Assembly (NCBI GenBank): GCA_009937635.1
Contig: JAACFF010000003.1
Coordinates: 1 to 57,192 of the forward strand
Length of the DNA stretch: 57,192 nt
DNA from: Chloroflexota bacterium
GTDB taxonomy: Bacteria > Chloroflexota > Anaerolineae > Promineifilales > Promineifilaceae
Direction: 5' to 3'
The notes under the pieces were generated by a model. The model had not been told where the DNA came from and did not search any database. It saw nothing but the letters and a program-made list of their open reading frames with translations. This document shows, one piece after another, positions 1 through 8,673 of this stretch. Position numbers and translations under genes: made by a program. How positions within the stretch are numbered: the stretch's first letter is position 1; every line of letters begins with the position of its first letter.

Positions 1-1
1 C

Positions 2-1390
2 ATGCTTACCTTCGGCCGCAGCGAAAAAGATGTCAAGGATCAGATTGCTCTCACAGCGGGGACCATTCCCGAGAAGATAACCATCCCTAAAATGCCGGTG
101 ACAAAGTGGGCTGTGATCAAGAGCATGCTGCCAATTATGTTTAAACTGCTGCCAGAGCAGTACCGGCTGATGCGGAAGCACCAACAGATTATTGATGCGA
201 CGCCGGAAAAATGCCGGCAGCTGCGACAGGAGATCCAGGAAACAGAGAATGGGGCAAAACTAATTCGATTGTGGCGTGAAGAGATTTTCCCCTTCTTCAG
301 TGACTTCCTGCAATTACAAGACAAAGCCAATGAGGACTACTTCTTCCCCTATATGGCCGTGAAAAGGCAATTAACGACGTTAGTTGGAGAGGCCGAGAGC
401 AATGCGATCTTGGCAACCCTGTCTGCGGGATCGGGGCAGCTAGCCAGCATGGGAGCGCTGGCTGGATTGGCGAAGGTATCGGCAGGGGAGATGAGCCGCC
501 AGGAATATATGCAAATCGCCGGGCACCGGCCTGTGCAAGAGAACGAACTTGCCGTTCCACGGCCGTATGAAGATGCGCAGTGGCTTGACCGGCAGTTGGC
601 GGAATATGAAAAGGATCCTATCGATGTCGCAGCGATGTCCGCCAGGCGAAAAGCTGAGTTTGATGCGCTGTGGCAGGATGTGGTGGAAGCATATCCAAGA
701 GAGGCCAAGAAACTACAGAAGAAAATCGACCGGGCCACCGCTGGGATGGAGAAACGGGAAAAGGTTCGTTCAGAACTAACGCGAACATTCGGCGTGATCC
801 GTGACTGGTTCTTGCGCGCTGCCGAGTTGACAGGTTTGGGCGAGGGTGTCTTCTACCTGTCCTTTGAAGAGGTGATCGATGTTCTGTCGGGTGATGATGC
901 GGTGACAGACACGATCCCTGCCAGGCAAGAGACTTACGATAAGCTGCGCGCACTACCGCCTTACCCGATGTTTATCAGCGGTCGTTTTGATCCTTTCCAA
1001 TGGGCTGCCGATCCGCAGCGCCGCGCGGATGCATTTGATTCTCATGTGCCCTATCAGGTCAGCCAATCCGACACGATTAAAGGTTATCCGGGATCGGCGG
1101 GGCGTGTTGAGGGCGTGGTACGTTACCTGACCAGCCCGGACAATGGCCACCAGCTGCAAGAGGGGGAAATCCTCCTGGCCTCGACGACCAACGTCGGCTG
1201 GACGCCGCTCTTCCCGCACGCAGCCGCAGTCATCACCGACATCGGCGCACCCTTGTCCCATGCCGCCATCATCGCCCGCGAGCTGGGGATCCCCGCCGTC
1301 GTCGGCACCGGTGACGCCACCATGCGTCTGCGCTCCGGCGACCGGGTACGCGTCGATGGCAGCCAGGGAATCGTGGAACTACTTAATTAA
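2..1390 (+). CDS. PEP-utilising enzyme, C-terminal part (truncated by window edge)
   Basis: The visible 462 residues end in a typical PEP-utilising mobile (swivelling phosphohistidine) domain. The motif TDIGAPLSHAAIIARELGIP carries the phosphorylatable His of PEP synthase, PPDK and rifampin phosphotransferase relatives. The preceding ~370 residues are helical and charged, as in the central part of rifampin-phosphotransferase-like or PEP synthase-like proteins. The ATP-grasp N-terminal domain is not in the window, so the first Met is almost certainly internal. Family knowledge says the His shuttles a phosphate between ATP- and substrate-binding domains; the substrate here cannot be told. A strong hairpin lies just after the stop. 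Confidence 0.8.
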   Translation: MLTFGRSEKDVKDQIALTAGTIPEKITIPKMPVTKWAVIKSMLPIMFKLLPEQYRLMRKHQQIIDATPEKCRQLRQEIQETENGAKLIRLWREEIFPFFSDFLQLQDKANEDYFFPYMAVKRQLTTLVGEAESNAILATLSAGSGQLASMGALAGLAKVSAGEMSRQEYMQIAGHRPVQENELAVPRPYEDAQWLDRQLAEYEKDPIDVAAMSARRKAEFDALWQDVVEAYPREAKKLQKKIDRATAGMEKREKVRSELTRTFGVIRDWFLRAAELTGLGEGVFYLSFEEVIDVLSGDDAVTDTIPARQETYDKLRALPPYPMFISGRFDPFQWAADPQRRADAFDSHVPYQVSQSDTIKGYPGSAGRVEGVVRYLTSPDNGHQLQEGEILLASTTNVGWTPLFPHAAAVITDIGAPLSHAAIIARELGIPAVVGTGDATMRLRSGDRVRVDGSQGIVELLN

Positions 1391-1392
1391 CC

Positions 1393-1425
1393 AGTTGCCA
1401 GGCACTTCAAAAGGGCCTGGCAACT
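1393..1425 (+). terminator. Hairpin after the PEP-utilising enzyme gene
   Basis: AGTTGCCAGGC (1393-1403) pairs perfectly with GCCTGGCAACT (1415-1425) across an 11-base loop, starting 3 bases after the stop codon. It is followed by CTCTCTC rather than a T tract, so it is terminator-like but not canonical. Its core TGCCAGGCACTT recurs at 41893. Confidence 0.5.
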
Positions 1426-1444
1426 CTCTCGTCACGGGGTAACC

Positions 1445-2659
1445 ATGCACGCCACAGCTAGCCGCCGTAGCCTGATGATCCTTTCCTTTACCCTGGTAGT
1501 GGTCATGCTCGGCTTTGGCCTCGTCATTCCCATCTTCCCCTTCTTCGTCGAGAATCTAGGGGCGGGCGGCAGGGAATTGGGGTTGCTGGTAGCCACCTCT
1601 GCTCTACTGGAGTTTGTCTTTGCTCCGGTTTGGGGTGGGATATCGGACCGCGTCGGCCGTAAACCCGTCTTGATGATCGGCGTCTTAGGTTATGGCCTCT
1701 CTTCGCTTTTATTCGGTCTTTCAACCCAATTATGGATGCTTTTCGCCTCCCGCGCCCTATCGGGCATATTGTCCTCCGCTACCCTGGTCACATCCCTAGC
1801 ATATGTTGGCGACACCACGGCCGAAGAAGACCGCGGCAAAGGCATGGGCTATCTAGGAGCAGCCATGGCCCTGGGCGTTATTCTCGGTCCAGGCCTTGGC
1901 GGCTGGCTGGCTGGGGATTCCCTGTCACGGCCGTTTTTCATCGCCGCCGCTCTCTCAATGGTCGCCTTGCTGCTCATCTTCCTCCTGCTTCCAGAATCCC
2001 TCCCTCTAGAAAACCGCCGGCCGGGTGGCGCTAAGATCGACACCGTCAACTTTCGCGAGCTATGGCAGGCGCTCTCTAGCCCCATCGGCGTTTTGCTGCT
2101 GATGGTCGCTCTTTTCAGCTTCGCCCTGACCAACTTTGAAGCCGTGTTTGGCCTCTATGCGCTGCAAAAATTTAACTATGGGCCCGAGCAGGTGGGCACC
2201 ATCCTCATGGTTATTGCCGTCGTATCTACAGTGGGTAAGGCTGTCTTGACCGGCCCAACCACCAAGCGCTGGGGCGAACCGGCCGTCATCAAAGCCTCCT
2301 TGCTGGCCGGTTCGGCAGGCTTTTGTGCCCTGCTGTTAGCCGACACCTATGCTACCATTCTGTTGGCAACAGCCTTCTTTATCCTTTCCAAGACCTTACT
2401 GCGCCCCGCTGCCCTGGCCTTGATCTCCAAACGCGCCACGGTTGGGCAGGGCACCGCCATGGGTCTGAGCAACTCCTTCATCAGTCTGGGACGCATCGCC
2501 GGCCCCATTTGGGCCGGCTTCGCCTTCGACGCCAACGCCAACTATCCCTATCTCAGTGGTTCTGGGTTCATGTTCATCGGCTTCCTGCTCGCCCTTATTC
2601 TGATATCGCCGAGGCAGGCTGAACCACCAGTGGAGAGTGTGGAAACGGCCGTTCAATAA
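1445..2659 (+). CDS. MFS family drug/metabolite exporter
   Basis: This 404-residue protein has about 12 hydrophobic segments and the usual length for a 12-TM major facilitator. Motif A (GGISDRVGRKPVLM, about residues 63-76) lies in the first cytoplasmic loop. An antiporter-type motif C (ALGVILGPGLGGWLAG, about 143-158) lies in TM5. Both are known from TetA/MdtG-like proton-coupled exporters. The start ATG follows the GGGG of ACGGGGTAACC. It lies 54 bases after the preceding gene, separated by a hairpin, so it may be transcribed separately. Substrate is not deducible. Confidence 0.85.
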   Translation: MHATASRRSLMILSFTLVVVMLGFGLVIPIFPFFVENLGAGGRELGLLVATSALLEFVFAPVWGGISDRVGRKPVLMIGVLGYGLSSLLFGLSTQLWMLFASRALSGILSSATLVTSLAYVGDTTAEEDRGKGMGYLGAAMALGVILGPGLGGWLAGDSLSRPFFIAAALSMVALLLIFLLLPESLPLENRRPGGAKIDTVNFRELWQALSSPIGVLLLMVALFSFALTNFEAVFGLYALQKFNYGPEQVGTILMVIAVVSTVGKAVLTGPTTKRWGEPAVIKASLLAGSAGFCALLLADTYATILLATAFFILSKTLLRPAALALISKRATVGQGTAMGLSNSFISLGRIAGPIWAGFAFDANANYPYLSGSGFMFIGFLLALILISPRQAEPPVESVETAVQ

Positions 2660-2835
2660 ATCTACTCGCACTCTGTCTTCCGCTATTCCTACATGTGTCG
2701 CATAATCCAAAAAGGCGCTATGAAAATCGATTCTGAGATATTAATTGAGACTCGGCCACAAACTGGCGTCTCGGCCGTGTACTTAACGAGACATCGGGTG
2801 AGGCAGAATAACAGCCTTTACTGATCCACCTATGG

Positions 2836-2841
2836 TATAAT
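2836..2841 (+). promoter_or_regulatory. Possible -10 box before the MalT-like remnant
   Basis: A perfect TATAAT lies 31 bases upstream of the ATG at 2873. No good -35 hexamer is present at 16-18 bases, so this is a weak call. The rest of 2660-2835 holds nothing recognised. Confidence 0.25.
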
Positions 2842-2872
2842 TCGATTTTCGTTTTAGTGAAGTGGGATTCGA

Positions 2873-3184
2873 ATGGAAGGAAATACTCTAATTCGAACAA
2901 AACTCCACCGCCTGCGCCTTGGGAAGGATCTTTTCCCGCGCCCTCAATTGTTCGAATGGCTTAAGCGAGGCATGGTTCGCAAACTAGCTCTCCTCTCGGT
3001 CCGGGCCGGTGCTGGCAAGATCACCCTGTTGGTTCAATGGCTGGAAGATTGGCCGCAGTCCAGTGCCTGTCCTTCGCTTGACAAGCGTGATAATAACCTA
3101 TTGGTCTTTCTGATCTATCTATACGCAGCCATTGACCTCGACTTCGTCCACCAGGGAAATGCTTATTTGACGGTCATCACGTGA
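2873..3184 (+). pseudogene. Remnant of a MalT/LuxR-type ATPase regulator
   Basis: Only 103 codons remain of a family that is normally ~900 residues. The start (LIRTKLHRLRL...FPRPQLFEWL) and a Walker A-like SVRAGAGKITLLVQWL resemble the N-terminus of MalT-like STAND regulators, which usually have a GxGKTT P-loop. Here the second Lys/Thr position is Ile (GKIT). A fragment SLDKRDNNLLVFLIYLYAAI matches the usual 'SLDexDNDPxxFxxYLxAAL' region, with residues missing between. The end is unrelated sequence. Nucleotide-binding is therefore unlikely and the gene is probably dead. Confidence 0.6.
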
Positions 3185-3243
3185 GAAGCGTAAGTGAAAA
3201 TTGAAATCTCGCCCATCATTCGGTTCTTTGTGGTGTCGGCCAC

Positions 3244-3516
3244 AAGCCACGCTTCATTGGCGAAGGACTAACTCTCTCGACATTGGCCGTTTTTCTTTCG
3301 GGATGGGTGTTAGGGCCGATTGGCGGTTTGCTGTCTGTACCGATAACGATGATGTTTAAGACGGTGGACTCAGATAGCCGCGATGATACGCGTTGGTTGT
3401 CTAACATGATGAATTCCGAGCCGAATCTTGCCGACAAAACGGCTCCTGACTTCAAAATTGTCGTGATTTCGCCAGCAAACTCAAATATGCACAGCATCCT
3501 TAAAATCACTCAATAA
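3244..3516 (+). pseudogene. C-terminal remnant of an AI-2E family permease
   Basis: Reading from the HKPRF codons at about 3241, the segment [20 protein letters not shown] followed by [14 protein letters not shown] matches the conserved C-terminal helix of AI-2E/PerM permeases. The intact paralogue at 6540-7562 has WGWLLGPVGALLSMPITVM at the same place. No N-terminal two thirds exists upstream, and the few residues around LSGWV suggest a small internal deletion. A TTG at 3283 could start a 77-residue peptide but without a ribosome site. It is best treated as a dead fragment. Confidence 0.6.
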
Positions 3517-3533
3517 GGATATGAGAGGAAGGA

Positions 3534-4427
3534 ATGGACAAGGAAGACAATACTTGGATGAAGTATAAGGCACTGGTCAAGGGCATTTATCGTATCTGGA
3601 TCGGAGAACGGCCAGGGCCGCTCGCAGCAGCGCTAGCTTATTATGCTCTCTTCTCTTTGGTGCCGGTAACCTACATAAGTATCGTCATTGCCGGATTATT
3701 TATCGATGCCTCTGAGTTAATTGACCGGCTGGTGGACCAGCTAGAGGAACTACTAGGACCGGAAGCCGTCGAACAGCTTGCCGGTGCGGTCGAACTGCTG
3801 GCGGACAGCACAGCCCAAGGATCTACCATAGGCTCATTGATCAGTTTTATCGTGCTCCTCTTCAGCGCTTCATTAATATTCTTCCAACTTCAGTATGTGT
3901 TGAACATTGTTTGGAAGGCGCCGGCACCCTCACGGGATGAGACGCGCAACTATATCAGAAATCGTCTACTCGCCTTTGTCATGGTCCTCTCTGTCGGTCT
4001 CGTTCTTGTCTTGGCCACGGTTGCTAACATCCTCGTCTCAACGGTCAATATCCTTCCCGAATCTGAAGGCATCGTATTCTTTGTCAACTTCCTTGTCTTA
4101 GGGTTTCTGCTCATGCTGGCCCTGGCTCTGATTTACAAGTTCCTGCCCAATGTGAATATCGCTTGGCAGGATGTCTGGGTGGGCTCAGCGGTGACCGCGG
4201 CTCTTTTAATCATTGCCTTTCAGCTGTTTGCTATGCTGCTATCAGCCAACAGATTTAACACAGCTTTGCAGGCGGCCGGCTCCGTAGCGCTATTTCTGAT
4301 ATCGTTTTACTTCTTTGGTACTATCTTTATTATTGGCGCAGTATTCACCCGCGTATATTCCACAGTATTCGGCTCACACATCGCCTCAGGACAGGGGGTA
4401 GGTGTCCCAGGTGAGGCAGATGAGTAA
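3534..4427 (+). CDS. YihY/BrkB family inner-membrane protein
   Basis: This is a 297-residue polytopic protein with about six hydrophobic segments. The N-terminal signature PLAAALAYYALFSLVPVTYI is typical of the YihY/UPF0761 (formerly 'RNase BN', BrkB-like) family. The ATG at 3534 sits right after GAGAGGAAGGA, a strong ribosome site. Family members are integral membrane proteins of uncertain, possibly transport or envelope-related, function. The C-terminal tail (SGQGVGVPGEADE) is short and acidic. The preceding gene remnant suggests it is transcribed from its own promoter. Confidence 0.85.
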   Translation: MDKEDNTWMKYKALVKGIYRIWIGERPGPLAAALAYYALFSLVPVTYISIVIAGLFIDASELIDRLVDQLEELLGPEAVEQLAGAVELLADSTAQGSTIGSLISFIVLLFSASLIFFQLQYVLNIVWKAPAPSRDETRNYIRNRLLAFVMVLSVGLVLVLATVANILVSTVNILPESEGIVFFVNFLVLGFLLMLALALIYKFLPNVNIAWQDVWVGSAVTAALLIIAFQLFAMLLSANRFNTALQAAGSVALFLISFYFFGTIFIIGAVFTRVYSTVFGSHIASGQGVGVPGEADE

Positions 4428-4561
4428 GCTAAAATGGAATCACCCGCTGCCAGCAACCATAAGGATTTAAAGAAAAAGATGCTCGTTATCCTAGAAACAA
4501 CACAAAGACAATTTGAAAGGCTAGCACTTTGTTAATTCGTTTATTGTCATTTGCTCTGGCC

Positions 4562-4601
4562 GGTCTCCAGATCATGTCAGGGGGGACGCGGTCTGGAGAC
4601 C
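4562..4601 (+). terminator. Inverted repeat, possible YihY terminator
   Basis: GGTCTCCAGA (4562-4571) is perfectly complementary to TCTGGAGACC (4592-4601), with flanking CTGG/CCAG extending it after a bulge. The loop is 20 bases and G-rich. No T tract follows, so the terminator role is inferred only from its place downstream of the YihY gene. Confidence 0.4.
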
Positions 4602-4733
4602 AGCCCCAGCGATATTGCAGGATTTAGATTAATAGAGCACTAGGCAGTAATGAAAGAGTAAAGATAGGACCACTTTTGTTATTTCTTTGTCAATTTCTCG
4701 ATGGCCCACGATTAACCGGTTTAACATTAGGAT

Positions 4734-4768
4734 GGAGACGGCCGTGTTCCAACAACACGGCCGTTTCC
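4734..4768 (+). repeat. Hairpin built from two ACGGCCGT octamers
   Basis: GGAGACGGCCGTGTT (4734-4748) pairs with AACACGGCCGTTTCC (4754-4768) over a CCAAC loop: 15 pairs including one G-T. Each arm contains the ACGGCCGT octamer that is over-represented in the window. It lies 25 bases before the SulP start, so it would be in the 5' leader or mark the end of upstream transcription. Confidence 0.6.
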
Positions 4769-4793
4769 AGTCATCTAGGGATCCAACAACATT

Positions 4794-6458
4794 ATGGCGC
4801 GCTTAGACTTTGATACGAAAAATCTACCTGCAGATATCGGGGCATCGATTACCATGGCATTAGTCGCCGTGCCTGATGCTATCGCTTCGGCCATCTTGGC
4901 CGGTGTTAATCCAACGTATGGTTTCAATGCCTTGATCGTGGGCACGCCGATTGGTAGTCTTTTTACCAGCTCCCAATTCATGAATATCGGCTCCACGGCG
5001 GCGATGATGCTGGCCGTGGGCGGCGTACTGGCCAATTTCAGCGCTGAGAATATTCTGTCCGCGTTGGTCACGCTGACCGTGTTGATCGGCCTGTTCCAAT
5101 TGCTGCTAGGCGTGTTCAAATTGGGAGTGTTTACGCGCTTTATCTCCAATGCAGTCATGATTGGCTTTTTCACCGGCGTGGCCACGGTATTGATCTTAGG
5201 CCAGCTTGGGGATTTAACCGGTTTTGAGAGCGACTATTCCAACAAAGTTATGCAGACGGTCGATCTGCTTCTTAACCTGGACCAGGTGGATTGGCCCTCG
5301 CTGTTAACCGGGCTGGCGACCATTGGCGTGATTATCCTGTTCGGCCGTACCAGGCTGCGCAATTATTCCTTGGCCATCGCCTTATTGTTGGCTTCTGTGG
5401 CTGTATTGGTATTGGGGTTGGAGTCCGTCGAATTGGTGGGTGATTCCTTTCAAATAACGGCCTCCTTTCCTACCCCGACCGTGCCCGATCTATCCATGGT
5501 CAGGGGCTTGATAATGCCGGCCATCGCTATCGGCTTGCTAGGCTTGATCCAGGCCGCCGGGATAAGCCAGACTATCCCCAATCCCGATGGCCAATATCCG
5601 GATCCTTCAGGGGATTTCCGCGGACAGGGCATTGCCAATTTCGCCTCCGGATTATTCAAAGGTTTACCGCTGGGCGGATCATTGGGTGGTACCAGCATCA
5701 TGTTGAGCGCCGGGGCCAAGTCCCGTTGGGCCAACGTCATTATGGGCCTGTTTGTAGCCATTTTTGTCTTCTTTTTTGCCGACCAGGTAGAAAAGGCTGC
5801 ACTGCCGGCTATTGCCGCTGTGCTGATCGTGGCTGGCTTTGGCGTCTACAACTTTGAAGAGATCAAAGATATCTGGGATGTCAGCCGTTCATCCCGCCTG
5901 GTGATGTTGGTCACATTTCTGGCTACATTGGTCCTGGACATTCAAGAGGCTGTTTTTATTGGTATCATCCTCTCGATATTGGACTTCGTGTACACCTCGG
6001 CACAGGATGTGCAAGTGGTCGAGTTGGTGGAGAAGAAAGAAGGCGTCTTTGAGGAACGGCCGTGTCCCGCGGAACTCCGCGATAACAGCATTACCATCTT
6101 ATATGCCTGGGGTGCCTTGTTCTTCGCCAGTGCACGTACGATAGAAGATCTGCTGCCCGATGCCAGCGAGGCGAAACGAGCGGTGGTTATTCTCAGAATG
6201 CACGGCCGTTCGCGTATCGGCAGCACCTTCATCCAGATCGTGGAGCGTTATGCTGGGCGCCTGCAAGCCAATGGTGGCAAGCTTATGCTGTCAGGTCTTA
6301 GCCAAAATGTGTGGGACCAGTTAGAACGAACCGAAACTTTCGAGGCGCTACCTGAATCAGACGTCTTCTTAGCTGATGAAATCCTGGGGGGATCAACCAA
6401 GCAGGCCTTTTCAACGGCCCAGGATTGGCTCAACCATCCACTCGACGAAGTCAGATAA
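4794..6458 (+). CDS. SulP family anion transporter with C-terminal STAS domain
   Basis: The 554-residue protein has the SulP arrangement: about 10-12 hydrophobic segments over residues 1-400, then a soluble STAS domain (about 420-540). The N-terminal GASITMALVAVPDAIASAIL and the later GLPLGGSLGGTSIMLSAGAKSRW are characteristic SulP stretches. Family members move sulfate, bicarbonate or dicarboxylates. The STAS loop that usually carries a phosphorylatable Ser reads LRMHGRSRIGSTF, so it is divergent. The ATG at 4794 has only a weak ribosome site. The gene is followed after 81 bases by the AI-2E-type permease and may be co-transcribed with it. Confidence 0.9.
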   Translation: MARLDFDTKNLPADIGASITMALVAVPDAIASAILAGVNPTYGFNALIVGTPIGSLFTSSQFMNIGSTAAMMLAVGGVLANFSAENILSALVTLTVLIGLFQLLLGVFKLGVFTRFISNAVMIGFFTGVATVLILGQLGDLTGFESDYSNKVMQTVDLLLNLDQVDWPSLLTGLATIGVIILFGRTRLRNYSLAIALLLASVAVLVLGLESVELVGDSFQITASFPTPTVPDLSMVRGLIMPAIAIGLLGLIQAAGISQTIPNPDGQYPDPSGDFRGQGIANFASGLFKGLPLGGSLGGTSIMLSAGAKSRWANVIMGLFVAIFVFFFADQVEKAALPAIAAVLIVAGFGVYNFEEIKDIWDVSRSSRLVMLVTFLATLVLDIQEAVFIGIILSILDFVYTSAQDVQVVELVEKKEGVFEERPCPAELRDNSITILYAWGALFFASARTIEDLLPDASEAKRAVVILRMHGRSRIGSTFIQIVERYAGRLQANGGKLMLSGLSQNVWDQLERTETFEALPESDVFLADEILGGSTKQAFSTAQDWLNHPLDEVR

Positions 6459-6539
6459 ATGAACTTGTTCACGATGATCCCTCTCCATACCTTTTCCGCA
6501 GCGGGATATCTATTTTTACCATCCTGAGCTGCAATAGGA

Positions 6540-7562
6540 ATGACGATAATGAAAGTTAGTGAAAACTTCGCGCCCATAACCATCGCCCTGGCTGGCGTGG
6601 CTCTTGTAGGAATCGTTTTGATTTTAATTTCCTGGTCGGCGCCGGTGCTGACACCGATCATGCTGGGTTGGTATCTCACCGCTTTGACCTTGCCGGGATA
6701 CCTTTGGCTGCAAAAAAGAGGCGTCAAGAAGGGTATCTCCCTCTTGCTGTTGATCGTGACCATATTGGTTGGAGGCGTGGCCATCGGCCTGTTGTTCATA
6801 GTTTCCATCAACAGTTTACAAGATGGCCTATCTCTCTATTTGGATAACCTGGATGAATTTGCGGAGAGTGTCGCCGATACACTAGGTGAAAGTGGTGCGA
6901 GCGCGACAGTAGGAAATTTATTGGGCAGCGGTGGCTTAGGAAAAGTATTGGCAAACTTCTTGCCAGCGCTCATTGATGCCGCCACGGATTTTCTGTTCAG
7001 TCTTGTGCTTGTCGCCTTTTTTCTACTTGAAGCACCGCGTTTTCAAAAATTGCTAAACAATGTCTTGAGTGATCGCCCGATGCTCAGCCAAATGCCGGCC
7101 TTGATGAAAACGGCTGTTGCCTATTTTGGGATACGTACCCGGCTAAACTTGTTAACAGGGCTAAGTTTCGCCATCTGGTTGCTTTTGTTGGGAGTAGATT
7201 ATGCGTTGTTATGGGGTGTGCTAACCTTTGTACTCAGCTACATCCCCTACATCGGTCTGTTCACGGCAATGATCCCGCCTACCATTCTGGCTCTTGCTGA
7301 ATTCGGCTTGGTGCGCGGTATCCTGGTGGTTGTAGGAGCAGTTGTTCTTAACCTGCTCGTTGAAAATGTGTTGGAACCATCCTACACCGGTAAAAAACTG
7401 CGCCTGTCACCTTCTGTTGTATTTATTTCATTTTTCCTGTGGGGCTGGCTTTTGGGGCCTGTTGGTGCTTTGTTGTCTATGCCGATCACGGTGATGCTCA
7501 TGCTCATCTTGAATCAGCACGAAAGCACGCAGTGGTTGGCAGAGATTATTGGACGTGAATAG
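6540..7562 (+). CDS. AI-2E family transporter (PerM-like permease)
   Basis: The 340-residue protein has paired hydrophobic segments at the N-terminus, a soluble central part (about residues 85-150) and a C-terminal membrane block. The C-terminal block contains YIPYIGLFTAMIPPTILAL and WGWLLGPVGALLSMPITVM. This pattern defines the AI-2E/PerM (UPF0118) family, whose members export signalling molecules or act as antiporters; the substrate here is unknown. The start at 6540 follows AATAGGA, and an alternative ATG lies at 6549. A decayed paralogue tail is found at about 3244-3516. Confidence 0.85.
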   Translation: MTIMKVSENFAPITIALAGVALVGIVLILISWSAPVLTPIMLGWYLTALTLPGYLWLQKRGVKKGISLLLLIVTILVGGVAIGLLFIVSINSLQDGLSLYLDNLDEFAESVADTLGESGASATVGNLLGSGGLGKVLANFLPALIDAATDFLFSLVLVAFFLLEAPRFQKLLNNVLSDRPMLSQMPALMKTAVAYFGIRTRLNLLTGLSFAIWLLLLGVDYALLWGVLTFVLSYIPYIGLFTAMIPPTILALAEFGLVRGILVVVGAVVLNLLVENVLEPSYTGKKLRLSPSVVFISFFLWGWLLGPVGALLSMPITVMLMLILNQHESTQWLAEIIGRE

Positions 7563-7597
7563 GCAATTCAGGTTTACCCTGACAAAGGAGGAACTGG

Positions 7598-7795
7598 ATG
7601 GACATTATTGAGATTCCTATTGCAGCAATTCTTGTGCGACTCCTTGCCGTGGTGATCACTTTGATTGCGGGTCGATGGCTGGCTCGACACAGCCAAACCC
7701 ACACTGCCCAAAATAGAAAACAACACCCTCAAATTACACCAAAGTGTCTACAACAAAAGCCGGGTTGTAGATACACTGTCAGTGTATCTAATTGA
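7598..7795 (+). pseudogene. Short membrane ORF, probably a truncated gene 5' end
   Basis: A strong ribosome site (AAAGGAGG, 8 bases before the ATG) starts a 65-codon ORF whose first 30 residues form one hydrophobic helix ending in GRWLAR. This resembles the N-terminal helix of small-conductance mechanosensitive channels. The remaining residues are polar, look non-coding, and run through two palindromes (7747-7790). I infer a gene whose 3' part was lost. A genuine 65-residue single-helix protein is the alternative. Confidence 0.4.
7747..7790. promoter_or_regulatory. Two overlapping palindromes
   Basis: TCTACAAC (7747-7754) pairs with GTTGTAGA (7764-7771). The second palindrome is TAGATACACTGTCAGTGTATCTA (7768-7790), 11 bases either side of a central T, and it overlaps the first by four bases. 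The second has the form of a repressor operator (TACACTG-N-CAGTGTA). The two hairpins cannot fully form at once. Confidence 0.45.
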
Positions 7796-7916
7796 AAGTA
7801 ATTGATCGCTGAAACATTTCCGCTGAGGATCACAAATGAGTCATAATCGTTTACCGATTTGGATCCTGTTTCACTTTGACATTATTTACTGATTGCGATC
7901 TTTCAAGAGTGTGAAA

Positions 7917-8351
7917 ATGAACACTACCTGGGGTGTAATCCTCTTCATCATTTCTTCCATCGCCTATTTCGGCCAGGCAATCAGCGCCTTTTGGCCGGAG
8001 ACGGCTGCCCGGCTGGGTCTGGCCGAAGCGGAGGCGGACGTTGATCCAACCTTTTATGCCGATGGGCGTGGTGAGGCTATTTGGGATACGGCCGTTCTCT
8101 GGACATTACCACTCGCTTCCCTACTGTTGCTGTTGAATAATCCCGCCTGGGTCTATTTCGGATTGATCGGCGGCGGCATGTATCTCTACTTTGCTGGGCG
8201 GGGAATCGTGGTCCGCAAAATAATGCAGCGCCGTGGAATCCGCATCGGGTCGCCGCAATCGTTGAAAATGGCCACTATTTTCCTGGCCCTCTGGGGGCTG
8301 GCGGCAATCATCACGATTGTCATGGCTATTGCTGCTATCGGACCGTATTGA
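7917..8351 (+). CDS. Small polytopic membrane protein, unknown function
   Basis: About 144 residues with four hydrophobic segments: an N-terminal one ending before the charged AEAEADVDP stretch, then three more to the C-terminus. I choose ATG 7917 because the upstream TTG (7893) and GTG (7911) have no better ribosome site and the family-like membrane segment starts at once. No motif that I can assign is visible. It is followed 12 bases later by the next small gene, suggesting an operon with 8364 and 8674. Confidence 0.6.
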   Translation: MNTTWGVILFIISSIAYFGQAISAFWPETAARLGLAEAEADVDPTFYADGRGEAIWDTAVLWTLPLASLLLLLNNPAWVYFGLIGGGMYLYFAGRGIVVRKIMQRRGIRIGSPQSLKMATIFLALWGLAAIITIVMAIAAIGPY

Positions 8352-8363
8352 TCGAGGTACGAG

Positions 8364-8645
8364 ATGGCTGTATTCCAAAACGAGCAAACTGGCGATAACT
8401 ATGAAATCAAGCTCAAAGGGCATCTCAATGAGAGTTGGGCTGGCTGGCTCGAGGATCTAACCTTCGCCCACGAAAGCGACGGCACCACCACGCTCACCGG
8501 CGAGAATATCGATCAGGCTGCCCTGCACGGCTTGCTAAAGAAAATTCGCGATCTAGGCCTGTCACTTATCTCGGTCAATCGACTTGACTCTGGCCAATCT
8601 GGCATGCCGAAAATGGATCGATTAATTGACAAACCAACTGATTAG
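8364..8645 (+). CDS. Conserved small soluble protein, unknown function
   Basis: The 93-residue protein has the pattern YEIKLKGHLNESWAGWL, TTTLTGENIDQAALHGLLKKIRDLGL, SLISVNR. I recall this as a widespread small hypothetical family in Chloroflexota, often beside membrane or redox genes. It has no Cys, no signal peptide and no helix long enough to span a membrane. The ATG follows GAGGTACGAG. It lies between two membrane protein genes and is probably co-transcribed with them. Function unknown. Confidence 0.65.
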   Translation: MAVFQNEQTGDNYEIKLKGHLNESWAGWLEDLTFAHESDGTTTLTGENIDQAALHGLLKKIRDLGLSLISVNRLDSGQSGMPKMDRLIDKPTD

Positions 8646-8673
8646 TTGCCCAATCTATGCAAAGGAGCACAAC

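Larger units (their letters stand above)
4428..4793. other. 366-base intergenic region with two hairpins
   Basis: No supportable ORF lies here. The region holds two strong inverted repeats, listed separately (4562-4601 and 4734-4768), in otherwise unremarkable sequence between the YihY gene and the SulP gene. Confidence 0.6.

Noticed and set aside
40-738. Minus-strand ORFs of 87-129 codons opposite the PEP-utilising enzyme
   Set aside because: Ser/Arg/Pro-rich, low-complexity shadow frames with no ribosome sites, opposite a clear gene.
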